From NCBI RefSeq assembly GCF_035083965.1, contig NC_089726.1, positions 12,963,501 through 13,027,500 on the forward strand: a stretch of 64,000 nt of DNA, written 5' to 3'. This stretch comes from Branchiostoma lanceolatum (taxonomy: Eukaryota > Chordata > Leptocardii > Amphioxiformes > Branchiostomatidae). The notes under the pieces were generated by a model. That model made no database searches and was not told the DNA's origin. It worked only from the letters and a program-made list of their open reading frames with translations. A program made the translations under genes and the position numbers. Positions 49,371 through 61,703 of the stretch are shown in pieces; within the stretch, counting starts at the first letter, position 1, and the number at the start of each line of letters is the position of its first letter.

Positions 49371-50759
49371 ATAGAATGTACCACAAGAATTCCAGTATAT
49401 CATTAGCAAAGCAAAATGTGAACATTCCATTAATATATCATATACAATCATGTTGATAATCGGGAGTTTTCAAATCGCCTTTGAAAAATACTTATCATCC
49501 AGGAGGCGGGTAGAGCAACATTCCGTGATGAACAACTTGATCAAGAACAATTTCTATGCCACGACGTCGGGCAGCAGCGTCCTATCCGGAGGGTTCAATT
49601 TTACGTGTTTTAAAGGTACAATCTCAGCGTACCGATCATGATTGACAGGGTTAGCAGTTGAAATAACACTTCACGCACTACATATGGTACATAATTCCTG
49701 ATTCATACCCCTTGGTAAGAGCAACACGCCTGCCAGTGAATAAATGGAAAAAAAAAAAAACAAGCAGGTGCATTGCATTTTTCTATGACATATTTTCTTT
49801 ATTGGTGACATGACCTATATATAGTTATATACGTATATACTCTGAATCTTCCGTCATATTTTCGTCTAAAAAGTTTATTCGTAATCCCAAGTCTATGTCG
49901 TCCTTGGACGCATAAAGATTTTGAAACGTTCACTTGACACGGGTGGGGCTCAATTTTACCTGGATAAGCTTGGATAACACTGGTTTAGATGATATTTTTC
50001 AATATTAAGAAAACGAAAGATAAAAGAAGCTAAAGCAGTTGTTGGTGAACTTTACTGTCCGACATAACATCGATCTACTAACAGACCTACTGCGACAGAC
50101 CTACTGGCTTCCATCTGGTCATCTGTCATTACAGCAGCCCAGGAGACAGAATATTATCACCTGGACAGAACAGGTTCGAGCCTCCCAGGCGCCAACAAGA
50201 CTCCTTCTGGTCACCATGTTTATCATCACCTTTGTCTCCGTAGGCATCACTGCGTCGAAGCATTCTATCAGGAAACTTGAATGACATACTTGGAAGACGA
50301 ACACAGATATCGAGCTACCAATCGATAACTATGAGCGCTGTGACTAAACGATTTAACTTATCGTCTATCATTGTTATAGAGCCACTGTGTGATACACTGT
50401 ATTTTGCAATGGTGTACAGTTACCTGTTCAGTGTGAGACTTTATACATATAGTGATGACTTGAGTAATGAGGCAGCAGGTAAAACAGGTGTTCATTTTAA
50501 AGGTCAATATCAAACTCATGACTGAACTCACGGTTCTTCTTATTGAAGGGCTAACGTTATATAGACTATACATAAATGTAGACACCTCTTGTGTATGTGT
50601 GTTTTTAGGTCCCAGCATTGTGTTTAACGTTTTACTTAACATAAGATGATTCAAAAACTTGAAAGACTAAGTTGACAGATAGTAGGCATACGCGTTTATA
50701 GGATGTCATATATGAGGCCTATTTGCCCATTTGCACATTATCAAGTATGTGGAACAAAT
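49371..50759. other. Between convergent amidases A and B; no gene recognised
   Basis: The 1.4-kb shared 3' spacer. An exon-like segment lies at 49502-49614 (acceptor TCATCCAG, donor AAAG|GTACAA), and another open stretch at 50140-50284 includes a hydrophobic LLLVTMFIITFVSVG. Their phases do not join directly, so no gene is called. Confidence 0.4.
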
Positions 50760-53700
50760 TTACGAATTCGAATCTCGAATATTTTCGAACGCATGAGCCA
50801 CTTTCAGTACAGTGGCGTCATCAAAATGGCGGCCCATGATCATCATGCCGACCGGAAGTCCCTGTGAGAATCCGGCATTGATGCTGAGACCCGGATGTCC
50901 GGTGACGTTGAACGGACAGGTGTTGTGGATCTGAGTCAGTGCCATACGACACATCTCTGTAACAGGACCAGGTAGTAAAAGGTTAGCGTTACGTTCTTTA
51001 GAATTGAAACTGTTTGGCATTTGCATCCACCGACAATTATTTGATAACTCTTGTTTTGTTACACCAAGGAACCTATCAATGGCGCTGTGTGCAATAGCTT
51101 CAAGTCTGCTTCAAATCTCCAATTACGAAAAGATCTAAGAAAGATGCGCCAGAATTGGTAATATAGGATAAGACAAATTTTGCTGCCATGACGTACGCAC
51201 GGATAGAGGAAACTTACCACTGATGGACACATCCTCATCCGGAAGCTTCAGCTGTTTGTATGGAATAGTAGGCATGATAAGGACGTCAAACTTATCCAGG
51301 GCCTCGTTGTACGCTTTTGTTAGCGTTAGGCCCAAGTTCTGCCCCTTCCCATAGTATCTGCAGATAGAACAGGCTCGTTATCCTTTAATGACGTTCTTCA
51401 ACACAACACAGCACAACACAGCAAAACCAAACTTCTAGTGGTGTGAGCAATTTTCTTAATTCTGATTTGTTATGGTATGGTCGGGTGTTAAAAGGTATCA
51501 ATATTGATAAAAAGGGTTTTCTGTACGTACTAAACCGTACATTGTGTTACGTTTTATTTCCATCAAAAACACTGGAATGAGGAGCCATCAATGATGGTCG
51601 GCGATTAGATTTGTTTTCTACAGAAACTACGAAATTACCTGTTTCCATAGTTCTCGTTAAGGTATTCACCGAGCAAAGCCAGAAGCTTCACTGTCGCTGA
51701 CATGTCGTTCGCGCGAGATTTGTATCCTCTCGCGAAAGCATCCATCATACTCGTCGGGTAGAAACCTTTCCATCCTACTCCAACTCCTGAAAATCATGAG
51801 AAAGTTGCCTTGACACCAATAACAATGCAGTTATATCGTAAATTTCGAATTTCTTCAAAAGCTGAAAAATATTCAGAAAGGTGTTCTTGATTTGACCCAC
51901 CATCTGCCTTCATCATGATCTGCATAACTCCTTGAAGTGCAATTGTATTCCAAATGTGTGTGCCTGAAAGAGAAATTAAAGAGATGAGCTACAAGTAGGA
52001 TTAATCTTAACCAATAGAATACTGACTAAAATACATAAGGGATTGAGCTAAGTTTCCTCAGTTTGTGGGAACAGTTATAGTGAACTGAAAACATGGTCGC
52101 AAATATCCTAGTGTATATTTTTGTGCAGTACCTTTTTGTTGCAAGTCGAACTTTGAACCGATAACAAGATTGCATTCAATCACACAGGTAAGTAGAGCAG
52201 TTATTGCTTAAAGCTTAGAAGCTTCAATGGAATAAAAACAACACACATACCATCGGGATAGTGGAGTGGGACGGACGCTTCCTCCACTGTAGCGCCCGCT
52301 GACGTCAGCCTGTGCGCCGCCTCACGCACCAAGTCGTCCACGTCAGCTTCTGACAGCTCTTGGCCGAACCCTTCCTTCAGCAGCCCAACCCTCGTGCCGC
52401 TCAGGTCTCCGGTTAACTATAACAATGATGATAACTGTTCAGTAGTTCCAAAGGGATAACAATCCAATCAAGTGCACAATTTACTAATGCATATGGGCCC
52501 GAGACTGTTTTAACGGACCACGCGGGTACACAAGAAAACAGGACAGGAAGAAATTTGCTGTTTAAATTTTTCTTGATTGTGAATCTGCAATGATTCGATT
52601 CCTCTTGTGGAGGATGTTCGTTGTTTACACATACTTTGGCCCTTACACTTTTATCTATGACAGCCCTGATGCTACCAAAGTTATAACAAAGGTGAATGTT
52701 AGCAAGATAGTGACGTTGTCTGAGACCTGGCTAGTGTACTCCGGTACAGTGAGATTTGGTGGCTGTCGAGGGTCCAGGCCACCGTCATACCCAGCAAGGA
52801 CCTGCAAATCAATTGTCAAAAAATCATTCTTTCATACCTTTTGATACCTTATACATAATTCTTAGACATTGTTATATATTCTAATTATCCCTCAAACAAT
52901 GGTTTGTAAGTTAACATTCGTCTCTCTTCTCAAACCATAACCTAGAGAAATTGGTCGGCTTTCGATCTCGACGGACCCATTGGTTACTAGTATCATCAGC
53001 CTCACCTCCAGCATGAGCGCGGTGTCTGCCACTGTCCGGGCCATCGGTCCGATATGGTCGATAGTGGTTTCCATGGGAACACACCCCGTGTACGGCACCA
53101 GCCCGTGGGTCGGCTTGTGTCCCACCACCCCGGACCAGGCGGCAGGCAGGCGGATGGACCCGCCCTGGTCTCCACCTATCGCGAGGTCTACTTCTTTCAG
53201 TGCGAGCTGGTCGGTACAAACACACCCGTGTTAGTATATATACAAAGAAGACTACACCATCGACGTGTAAAGGGAACCCTTCCTGTACAGCTTTTAGAGG
53301 ATAGCACAGATACATGTAGATATTCGGCCTTGAAGATGAATGAACAATAAGATAGGGCGTACTTGCTTATGGTCACCGTGCATGATCCTTTCAACAGAAG
53401 CTTGAAAAACTACTAAGTACGTAGGGAGATTGTGGAAATGTCCAAATTTTGGAAAGTAAGCCGTACCAAAGTGGCGCTTCCTGTGCTGGATCCCGCAGAC
53501 GACCGTGTGTTGTCGTGCGCGTTCAGAACGGGACCAGTGGCTGAGGTGAAACTATTACCTGACAAGCACAGATCCTCACATACAGACTTCCCCTTGATGA
53601 CTCCACCTGAAGAGGCACGGACATGAAATCAATGCAAAATATATCGTTTTATATATTTAAAATGCCTTCCAGTTTTGGAGAAGTGAAATAAACAAATAAA

Positions 53701-54813
53701 CAAATAAATTATAGAACGCCTAGACGCCAATGTCAACTATCTTTTATTCGTGGGATAAAGATCAACATGTTCTGAATTCTGAATGGCCAATTCTTACCGG
53801 CATCAAGAATCCTGGTTACAATGGTGGCATCAAACTCAGGGATGTACCCCTCCAGCACTCTACTGCCGTCCATCAAAGGGACACCTGCCACGGCCACGTT
53901 ATCTTTGATGGCCACGGTCTTCCCTTGCAGCTTCCCCGAAGGAGCACCCGTGATCTCTGTTCGCCAGTACCTGAAGCATGAATTGAAAAGACCAACTTTA
54001 TAGAACTTGGTGGATTTTGTATATTACACCGGTAAAAACTATGACCGTGCAATGGGCAGTGCACGGATGGAAGTGTCTTGAACAATTGGTGAATTTAGTG
54101 GTGTCAGCATGCAATATAGGTATGTGGGGTGTCATGTGTTTGTAGGATGTTGTATTTGAATCATGATAACTTTTTATCAAAGTTTTCTTCAATGTATGAA
54201 CTAGTACGACGGCATACTCACCATGCGTTGTGCGGGTTATCCTTAGGTTCCGGCCGCCAGCCCGGCGTCCGCGGCCACTTGACGGGAGGCAGCGGTTCCA
54301 CTAGCTGGTCCACCCGCTGGTAGGACGCCAATGTACCCTTCATAACATCTACAGCACAAGAAAATATCAATGTTGTTGGCTACTTTTGATTTTGAAGGGT
54401 TTGCTATTATTGATATTATTATCAAGTGTTGCTTGAAAATTTAGAAAAATTGCAGAGTTTATCCTTTCTTTCATCCCGTCGAATTTTAGAATCATGCACT
54501 TCACAACTAGCCTGGGTGCCTTCCTATTTCTACCGGGGCTCCTACGTTCGCTAGCCTAATTTCTACCGGGGCTCCTTTTTAGGGTAGCGAATGTAGGAGA
54601 CCCGGTAGAAATAGGAAGGCACCCAGGCTACTTCACAACTGTACGACGCACTAAGATGAGCATGTGTGTTTGCTGGTATGTTTGCGGTTTTAGTTCCAAA
54701 CGTACTTTGAAATTCCTGCAGTTCTGCTTGGTCCAGCTCGAGGTTGAACCTGGCTGCTGCCCGGGACAGCTGCTGGAGGGACGGTGTGCGGACAGCCGGG
54801 GCAGAGTATCGCC
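50760..54813 (-). CDS. Amidase signature hydrolase B (first exon not located)
   Basis: Eleven exons from 5' to 3': 54813-54706, 54348-54222, 53970-53798, 53606-53467, 53206-53006, 52801-52727, 52416-52251, 51963-51901, 51786-51639, 51357-51218, 50956-50760, about 512 residues plus a missing start. Phases match genes A and C at every junction. It keeps the catalytic Lys ([13 protein letters not shown]) and the nucleophile Ser ([16 protein letters not shown]). The signature reads AGSSTGSA instead of GGSSSGSA, a conservative change that keeps both central serines. It has [14 protein letters not shown] and [19 protein letters not shown] as in bacterial aliphatic amidases. The preceding exon must end in phase 1 and should lie upstream of 54830. 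It is convergent with A and in tandem with C. No frameshift or stop was seen, so it is likely functional. Confidence 0.87.
54508..54630. mobile_element. Palindromic MITE in amidase B intron, TAG-family copy 5
   Basis: A 123-bp foldback beginning TAGCCTGGGTGCCTTCCTAT and ending ATAGGAAGGCACCCAGGCTA, bordered by the exact 9-bp repeat CTTCACAAC (54499-54507 and 54631-54639). The interior has an additional repeated TTTCTACCGGGGCTCC block. It lies between exons at 54706 and 54348. Confidence 0.85.
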
Positions 54814-56780
54814 CTGTAGGATAACAACTAACATCAGGAATGCCGTATGTGTACTAATCTTGGTTGGAAAACTTTAACGGAGTAAACTATGAAATACACA
54901 TGTTCAGGCGAATAACATCTAGTAATTCAGGATGGTTGTGGTCGGAGCAGCATTAAGCGCTCGTCTTACATGAATGTCACTGACAAAATTGTCTCCCTAG
55001 GACATTTACCCGGCCATGTATCAATTCTCTCTTGTTCCATTGCTCTGTTGCTATCTAACAACCCTTCATCTATGATAACACACTATACTAAGCACCAAGG
55101 TCAGCTAGAGACTAAAGAGCTGCATAAGAACATATAGCCTACCACATTTGTCATTTTTACCGGAGTTGAAGTACCATACTTAATGCAGTTATTCACGTTT
55201 ACAGCCAGATGTGCTGCATTGCTTTAATTCCTTGTGTTTGGCTCTTGTCATAACGTTACATGTCAAATACATACAACTTTAGTGCTATGAAACAACTATA
55301 AGATGTCAGAAATGTTCTCCATGACAAGTTTCAGCAGAACTGTAGTTCCGGCGTAGTCGTAGGCGGCTCTGGCGTAACGTTACATGCAGCCATTCCAGAC
55401 GTTCTGAACGCTTCAAGACCTGGGACACCTACGTATGTTTATTCTGGCGGCTTGACAAACAGAACAAAAGTACAAACACACTCCACACATATGTGGTGGC
55501 ATTATGTAACTAGAGGCAATGATTATCCTGAAACGTCGCAGTGTAAACCCTTAGGGTAAACGATTTGATATGTCAACACTGAAGCGGTCTGTAACAGCCG
55601 TCAGCACGAAAGTGGTCTGGGGAAGGTTGGGGGTGATCGTGAGGCTATGGTTGGTTATGTGTGACCGGGGCTTATAATTAACGCCATTCCAACATGCATG
55701 ACGTGGCTCGATGCTCTTAACGTTATGTAGTGTTTTGGTACACTAAATGTAAATATTTTTGTCGCTGTGCCACGTCCTCCCCACCACCGCCCCCTTTTCC
55801 CCTCCACCACCGTCCTCACCTTTCCCTCTCCTTTGCACCACCACCCTGCCACAACCACCCAGTCGTCTGAACATCCCTGCAGCTGCCCACAGCATAGTTC
55901 CGTCGGGGTTATACTTGTACAGGTTATACTGTGGTAGGAAATATCGTAGCCCTATCTACCAGTCTGAACTCTGTTTGAACTCTGAACTTGAGGTCAGGTC
56001 TGAACCTCTGCATCATGTTTGTTTGTTGGCAAAACGTATGGATAAAATAAAAAAACATTGTAGTAATTTGTACGGATGATAAGGGTTCTTACGAAAACCC
56101 ATAGCATTATCTAAATGGCGCATATTCAACATATATATGGCGCATATTCAACTTAAGAGTGGAGCCGTGACTTCCAATCTAAGTAGATATCTCGTTTCAT
56201 GAGCTGGCATTTTTCATGACGTTTTGTGTTATTGCGGTAACGCTGTAGTTCCGGGTGTACAGACTGCAGTGCAATTAATCCTCGCAAGAGGGCAACACTT
56301 TAAGTAACAGGGACCAATTTGTTTTCCCCGTGCGACTTACAGACAAACCTTCCACACTACCCGTTTCATTTTTTATTCACATGCACAAAAAAGTGGGAAG
56401 AAGCCTAATCTATAACTCTTGCTATACCACCTGTACTTAGGCATGTTACTTGTACTATACAAAGCTACATATATATATACAGTAAATATTTAAGGTTTTC
56501 TTCAATCCATTAATTAGACCAGAAAATACCAACCACATATAGTTTAGGCTTCCCAAAGAAATTCACCAAGTAGATAGTCCCCACTCTGAAAAATCATTGG
56601 TGTGAATAATCCATTTTTCAAGAGAGCAACTTAATGAGGTAACATTAAATTTTATCAAGTGTTTATAAATTATCAAGTGTTTTATCCCTCTATGTGATGA
56701 TGATGATATCCCTCTATTCATAGAGAAACATCCTTGTTTAACCTAACTCTACAGGGTTAAGAAGATGAGAACAGGTGACT
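54814..56780. other. Spacer between amidases B and C
   Basis: Should contain the first exon and promoter of gene B and the 3' end of gene C. A C-rich tract lies near 55777-55860. A short direct repeat, ATGGCGCATATTCAAC, occurs twice near 56115-56153. A very short ATG exon with donor GTAAGA at about 56092 (minus) has the right phase for gene B but is too short to be trusted. Confidence 0.4.
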
Positions 56781-59700
56781 TTATGTCTTAGAATCCCTGA
56801 TTTTCTCAAAGGCATGTGCCACTTTCAGCACAGTGGCATCATCAAAATGGCGTCCGACGATCATCATGCCGACAGGGAGCCCGTGTGAGAACCCGGCATT
56901 GATACTGATGGCGGGGTGTCCAGTCAGGTTGGTCGGGCAGACGTTGGACATCTGTCCAAAGGACAGTGCTGTTCTGCAGATTTCTGAAAAAGTTCATCAT
57001 GCAAGAAAAGCTGATTATACAAGCAGCATACAAGTAACATTTCAAAAATAGTGAAGCAAGCTGATAATTCACACATATAAGTCCTAAAATTTGAAGAAAA
57101 TTTGGCAACACCAAAACGAGAGCCAAAACACTCACCACTGATGGATATGTCCTTATTTGGGAGCTTAGTTGCCTTGAATGGAATTGTGGGCATGATAATG
57201 ACGTCATGGCTGCTGAGGGCCTGGTTGTATGCCTGTGTCAGCATACGACTCAAGTTCTGTCCTTTAGCATAGAACCTTTAAGTAAAGACAGTGAAGTTAA
57301 ATTTTCTTTTTGTCTTTGAACAAGATTATCGAATAAATTGGTAGTGAGCATCTCTCTTGCTTAAGTCTAGCACTTTTCAACAATGATAATTGTTGTTAGA
57401 CTGCAAAGTATGTATTTTTCAAATGTAACAAGCAACATCAACATGTGAATGGCCAGTATAGTGTATAGTATAGTGTGAACTACAAGCTATGTACATATAT
57501 CTACAGTCCCTGCCTTTATCAAGCAACACTTAACCTTTAGCACATTGAAGTAGCCTTCCAGCTACCAATTCTCTGTTGGTTGCGGGTTAGGCAGCAAGGA
57601 GGAGCTTAAAATGGAAGAGATATGGATTTGGAGTTTAGAGCATTACCTGGTTCCATAGTTTGTTGTAATACAATCATACAGCAAAAAGGTAAATTTTCCA
57701 GTTGGTGGCATATCATTTGCCCGTGTTCCGTATCCTTTAGCTATGGCATCCAGCATGCTTGTTGGGTAGAAGCCTTTCCAGCCTACTCCTAGTCCTGAAA
57801 ATTAAACATTATTCATAATAGCAGCAATCACAGTTTTACTTGATCTGTCTGTATCTTACTGACATGACCGGTTTTCACCTTTTCTCCATATTGTCAACCC
57901 AATAAATCTAGCAAATATTCGAAATCTTAGTTGAAGAAACTTTCATTGAGACTTTTGATAAAGAATGATGTTAACATCATTTGACATCCATCCAGAAGTG
58001 AAAAACAAAGGCTGTGCTGAATTTAGTACATGTAATTTGAAAACTTTTTCATGCATAAGTACAGAATCTACAAACATTTCAAAAGTTTGAAGTTTAACTC
58101 ACCATTTCCTTTTATCCCAGTCTCCAAAGAACCCTCATTTATCACATTATATATGTGGGAGGCTGAAAAACAATATACTATTAGATCTATGACAAATCTA
58201 AGTCTACATGGAGGGATCTGAAGAGATCACAAATTCCCTGTTGCTTGCTATCATCTTTGCAAGTGGGATTCTATAAAATGATACAATAGAAACACTTCTA
58301 CATATAAATATCAAAAGTATGAATGAGAAGAAAGTACCATCTGGGTAATGTAAAGGAAGAGACATGTCTTCCACCACAGCGCCTGCCGACGTCAGCCTGT
58401 GGGCCTGTGCACGAACCAGTTCATCAACATCAGCCTCTGCCCACTCATTTCCAAACCCTTCCTTCAGCAGGCCAACTCTTATGCCACTCAGGTTTCCTGT
58501 CAGCTGTAGAAATGTAGAGTAGAATGACTTGTTATATCATCACCTATTTTTTGGTTGATTTTTGGATAGCATAGCTAGTGTGTCATGATTGGCTTGCTAC
58601 AGGTCTGAAATCCTAATATTACAGTTAGGTTTATTCAGCATGTGATTTTGGTCAGCCTGAAATTTCATTCAATCTTTCCCTGTTATCACTTGGCATAGTT
58701 AATGTATAGACCAACTAACCTGAGTTGTGTATTCTGGCACAATTAGGTTTGCAGGTTGTCGTGGATCCAAACCGTTGTCATACCCGGCAATTACCTACAA
58801 GGAAAGTCAAACTATGTATAAAATACTATCATGATGTAATGATTTCTAAACAGAAAAAAGCTGAAATGGTGCATGAAAAAATCTCAAGATATCATCTCAT
58901 CTTGACATTGAGTTTAATCATCATAGTATCAAGTACAGTTACTGTAGTTTAATCAAAAGGAAACATCAGAGAAACATTTGTACTGACCTCCAACATGAGA
59001 GCGACATCATGTACAGTCCTAGCCATGGGTCCCACATGGTCCAGGGTAATCTCTAATGGTACACAGCCTGTGTACGGCACCAGTCCATAGGTCGGCTTCA
59101 GTCCAACCACCCCGGACCAGGCGGCAGGAATCCGGATGGACCCGCCCTGGTCCCCTCCTGTCGCCATGTCTACTTGTTCCAGGGCCAACTAGACAATGAA
59201 TACACAGTTGATGTTATTTTTTCTGACGCGTTTATCATCTTAAGTTTAACGTTTGAAGCACTGAATGATCTTTCACTGAATAGTAATTATACTGTAATGT
59301 AAGTTGATTGAAGTATGAAGAAATGGTGATAGTGTACATGCATTGTAGGGATATAGAATCTGTTTCTAGATTTAGATATTGTACTGATGCTTCTTATCAT
59401 AAGTTGAAAAGTATGTTCACATGTACCAGAGTGGCACTGCCACTGCTTGAGCCGCCGGCAGACCTGGTCCTGTCATGAGCGTTCAGCACAGGGCCAGTCA
59501 CTGATGTGAAACTGTCACCTGACATGCACAGGTCCTCACACACTGACTTCCCCTTGATGGTTCCACCTAGGGGGAGAGTACATATCATGTGTTCTCTTCA
59601 TCTTGAGTAAGTAGGAAAGTCTATAGGAGATGGCATAGCATTTTCAATGGTTAAACATAACTTGTCTGTATGAACTTATCTCTGTTAAGACCATTTCAAA

Positions 59701-61568
59701 AAATCCTTTGTTGGGGTTAAGATAATGCTTTCTAAAATTAAAGGCAAATTATTTTTTGCAACAGTGGGCACCATCCTCTGTAGTTACCGCAGACTCAATC
59801 TTTTTGTTTGCTTACCGTGGTACGCAAGTGAATAGATTGAGCCAGGGGTAACTTAGGGGATGGGGTACCCTGTGGCTATGTACATGTACAGTATAAAGTT
59901 CTTGCCTGCATCTAAGATCCTGGTGACAATGGTAGCATCATATTCAGGGACGTATCCCTCCATTATACGGCTGCCACACATCATAGGCACGCCTGCCACG
60001 GCCACAGTGTCCTTCATGGCCACAGTCTTCCCATGCAGCTTCCCTGTAGATGCACCTGTTATCTCAGTCCTCCAGTACCTTCAGAACAAGCAGCAGCTAT
60101 GAGCAGTTATAGACGAATGTACAAAATTGCATGCTACATGGTAACACCTAACAATCTTTCATGAGTGCAGGTGTTGGCCAATCTAAAAATTTCATCTCTG
60201 ACTACAGTATACAATGTATTATCTTAAGAATCCATTGATATAACATGGAAGACAGGCACAGTGTTTACTGGTACACAGCCTGGAACATTGATACATCCAA
60301 AACAATGTGTATTGATGATTTCAATGCACGTATTGTTGACTTCATTACTTGTTTAAGAAAACAACATACTAAGAAAAACAAAAAATTACAGATTTTTACA
60401 ACCAACCCCTCTAGTGTGTAACTGCTGACCATGCATTGTGCGGGTTGTCTTCGGGCTCAGGGCGCCAGCCTGGTGTTCTCGGCCACTTGACCACTGGAAT
60501 CGGCTCCCTCATCTGGTCCACTCGCTGGTAAGACGCCATTGCTTCCTTTATGACATCTTTATCAACAGAGCAGATAATGTTGTATTATGACAGATAAACT
60601 ATAAAATCACACATTCAAGCAGAATGTTATAGTTCATAACTCAACACTCATAATCTACTCAGAGATAACATAAGAATTATACATCATTGTATAAACTGCA
60701 AAGCGGCCTTACTAACCAACCTTGATATTGCTTTAGCTCTGCTTCATCTATGTCCAGGTTGAACCTGGCTGCTGACTGGGACAGTTGTTGTAATGAAGGT
60801 GTGCGGACAGCAGGAGGGGTGTAAAGCCCTGGGATGCACACAACAAATGGTAAAACGGTAAAACTACGTAATGTTCCTGTTATATTGAGAAAGACAACCC
60901 AATAGCTGATGTAACTAAGTGGGGGATACAAAACAACACAACTTTTAACTAAATCCATAATGTCAACGGTATTGTGCCATTTAGCCGTGGCGACTAACGA
61001 AGGGTGTTTTTGCTTGATATTACATATACTATCCCTATGTAATATCAAGCAAAAACACCCTACGTTAGTCGCCACGGCTATGTGTCATTCAATTTGGTTC
61101 ATGTTAAGACACTCTGACAGTCACTATAATAAACTTTCAATTCTAGGATGACAGGCAAACGTGAAATAATCCATATGAGCATGCGATCATTCAAATATTT
61201 CATTCATTAATACATCACAATGGAACAATTCATTAAAAAGGTTACAACTGTTATCTGCTAATCACTTCAAGTGCATTTTGGCCATTTATGCATTGGTGAC
61301 AGTGGTGTGACCTCTGACCCCTGGTCATTCGTCTTTCTCTACTCTTGATCTTGTCTAAATATTGATCACCAAGGAGGTCATAGGGCAATAACCTCCTTGG
61401 CACAGAGTTTTAACTGACTCTAAAAACGCATTAGTTCCTGTCGACATCCACTATAGTGGAAAATAGTAACATGGTAAGATTTATAAAATGTCGCCCCCTC
61501 CCTCGGCGGCTATCCCCGGGGGCAATCATTGTCTCACCTGAGGCAGCGCTAGCAGCTCCACTCTGCAT
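56781..61568 (-). CDS. Amidase signature hydrolase C
   Basis: Twelve exons: 61568-61538, 60828-60721, 60556-60430, 60078-59906, 59566-59427, 59188-58988, 58794-58720, 58503-58338, 58162-58103, 57794-57647, 57275-57136, 56983-56781; 523 residues from the ATG at 61568 (A at -3). An in-frame ATG at 61703 would add 45 residues. Catalytic elements: K111 in [11 protein letters not shown], the signature GGSSSGSA, and S210 in [36 protein letters not shown] and [19 protein letters not shown] give the C-terminal half. The exon at 59906 uses a GC donor. The gene is tandem with B, and sequence and exon sizes (166, 60/63) place B and C close together. Function as for A: an amide hydrolase with unknown natural substrate. 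Confidence 0.9.
60982..61080. mobile_element. Palindromic MITE in amidase C intron 1, TAG-family copy 6
   Basis: A 99-bp foldback beginning TAGCCGTGGCGACTAACG and ending with the complement CGTTAGTCGCCACGGCTA, around a short centre near 61020. The flanks TGTGCCATT (60973-60981) and TGTGTCATT (61081-61089) agree at 8 of 9 bases, consistent with an older 9-bp duplication. Confidence 0.8.
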
Positions 61569-61703
61569 TCTGTTAGAGGAATATTGTGTTTTCCCAAAGC
61601 TAAAGTGTCTACCAACCGATGAGAGGTGATCTGAACTTTGTATGACAAGAATGTTGGTCCGCGAACCGCGAAACAGAATTCTGAGGTAGGTAAGGCTGAT
61701 CAT

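Noticed and set aside
49450-50284. Small transmembrane-protein gene between amidases A and B
   Set aside because: The exon-like piece ends in phase 1 while the hydrophobic segment would need phase 0; no family recognised.
55655-55858. First exon of amidase B near the C-rich tract
   Set aside because: The frame opens with GTG, not ATG, and the donor is in phase 0, not phase 1.
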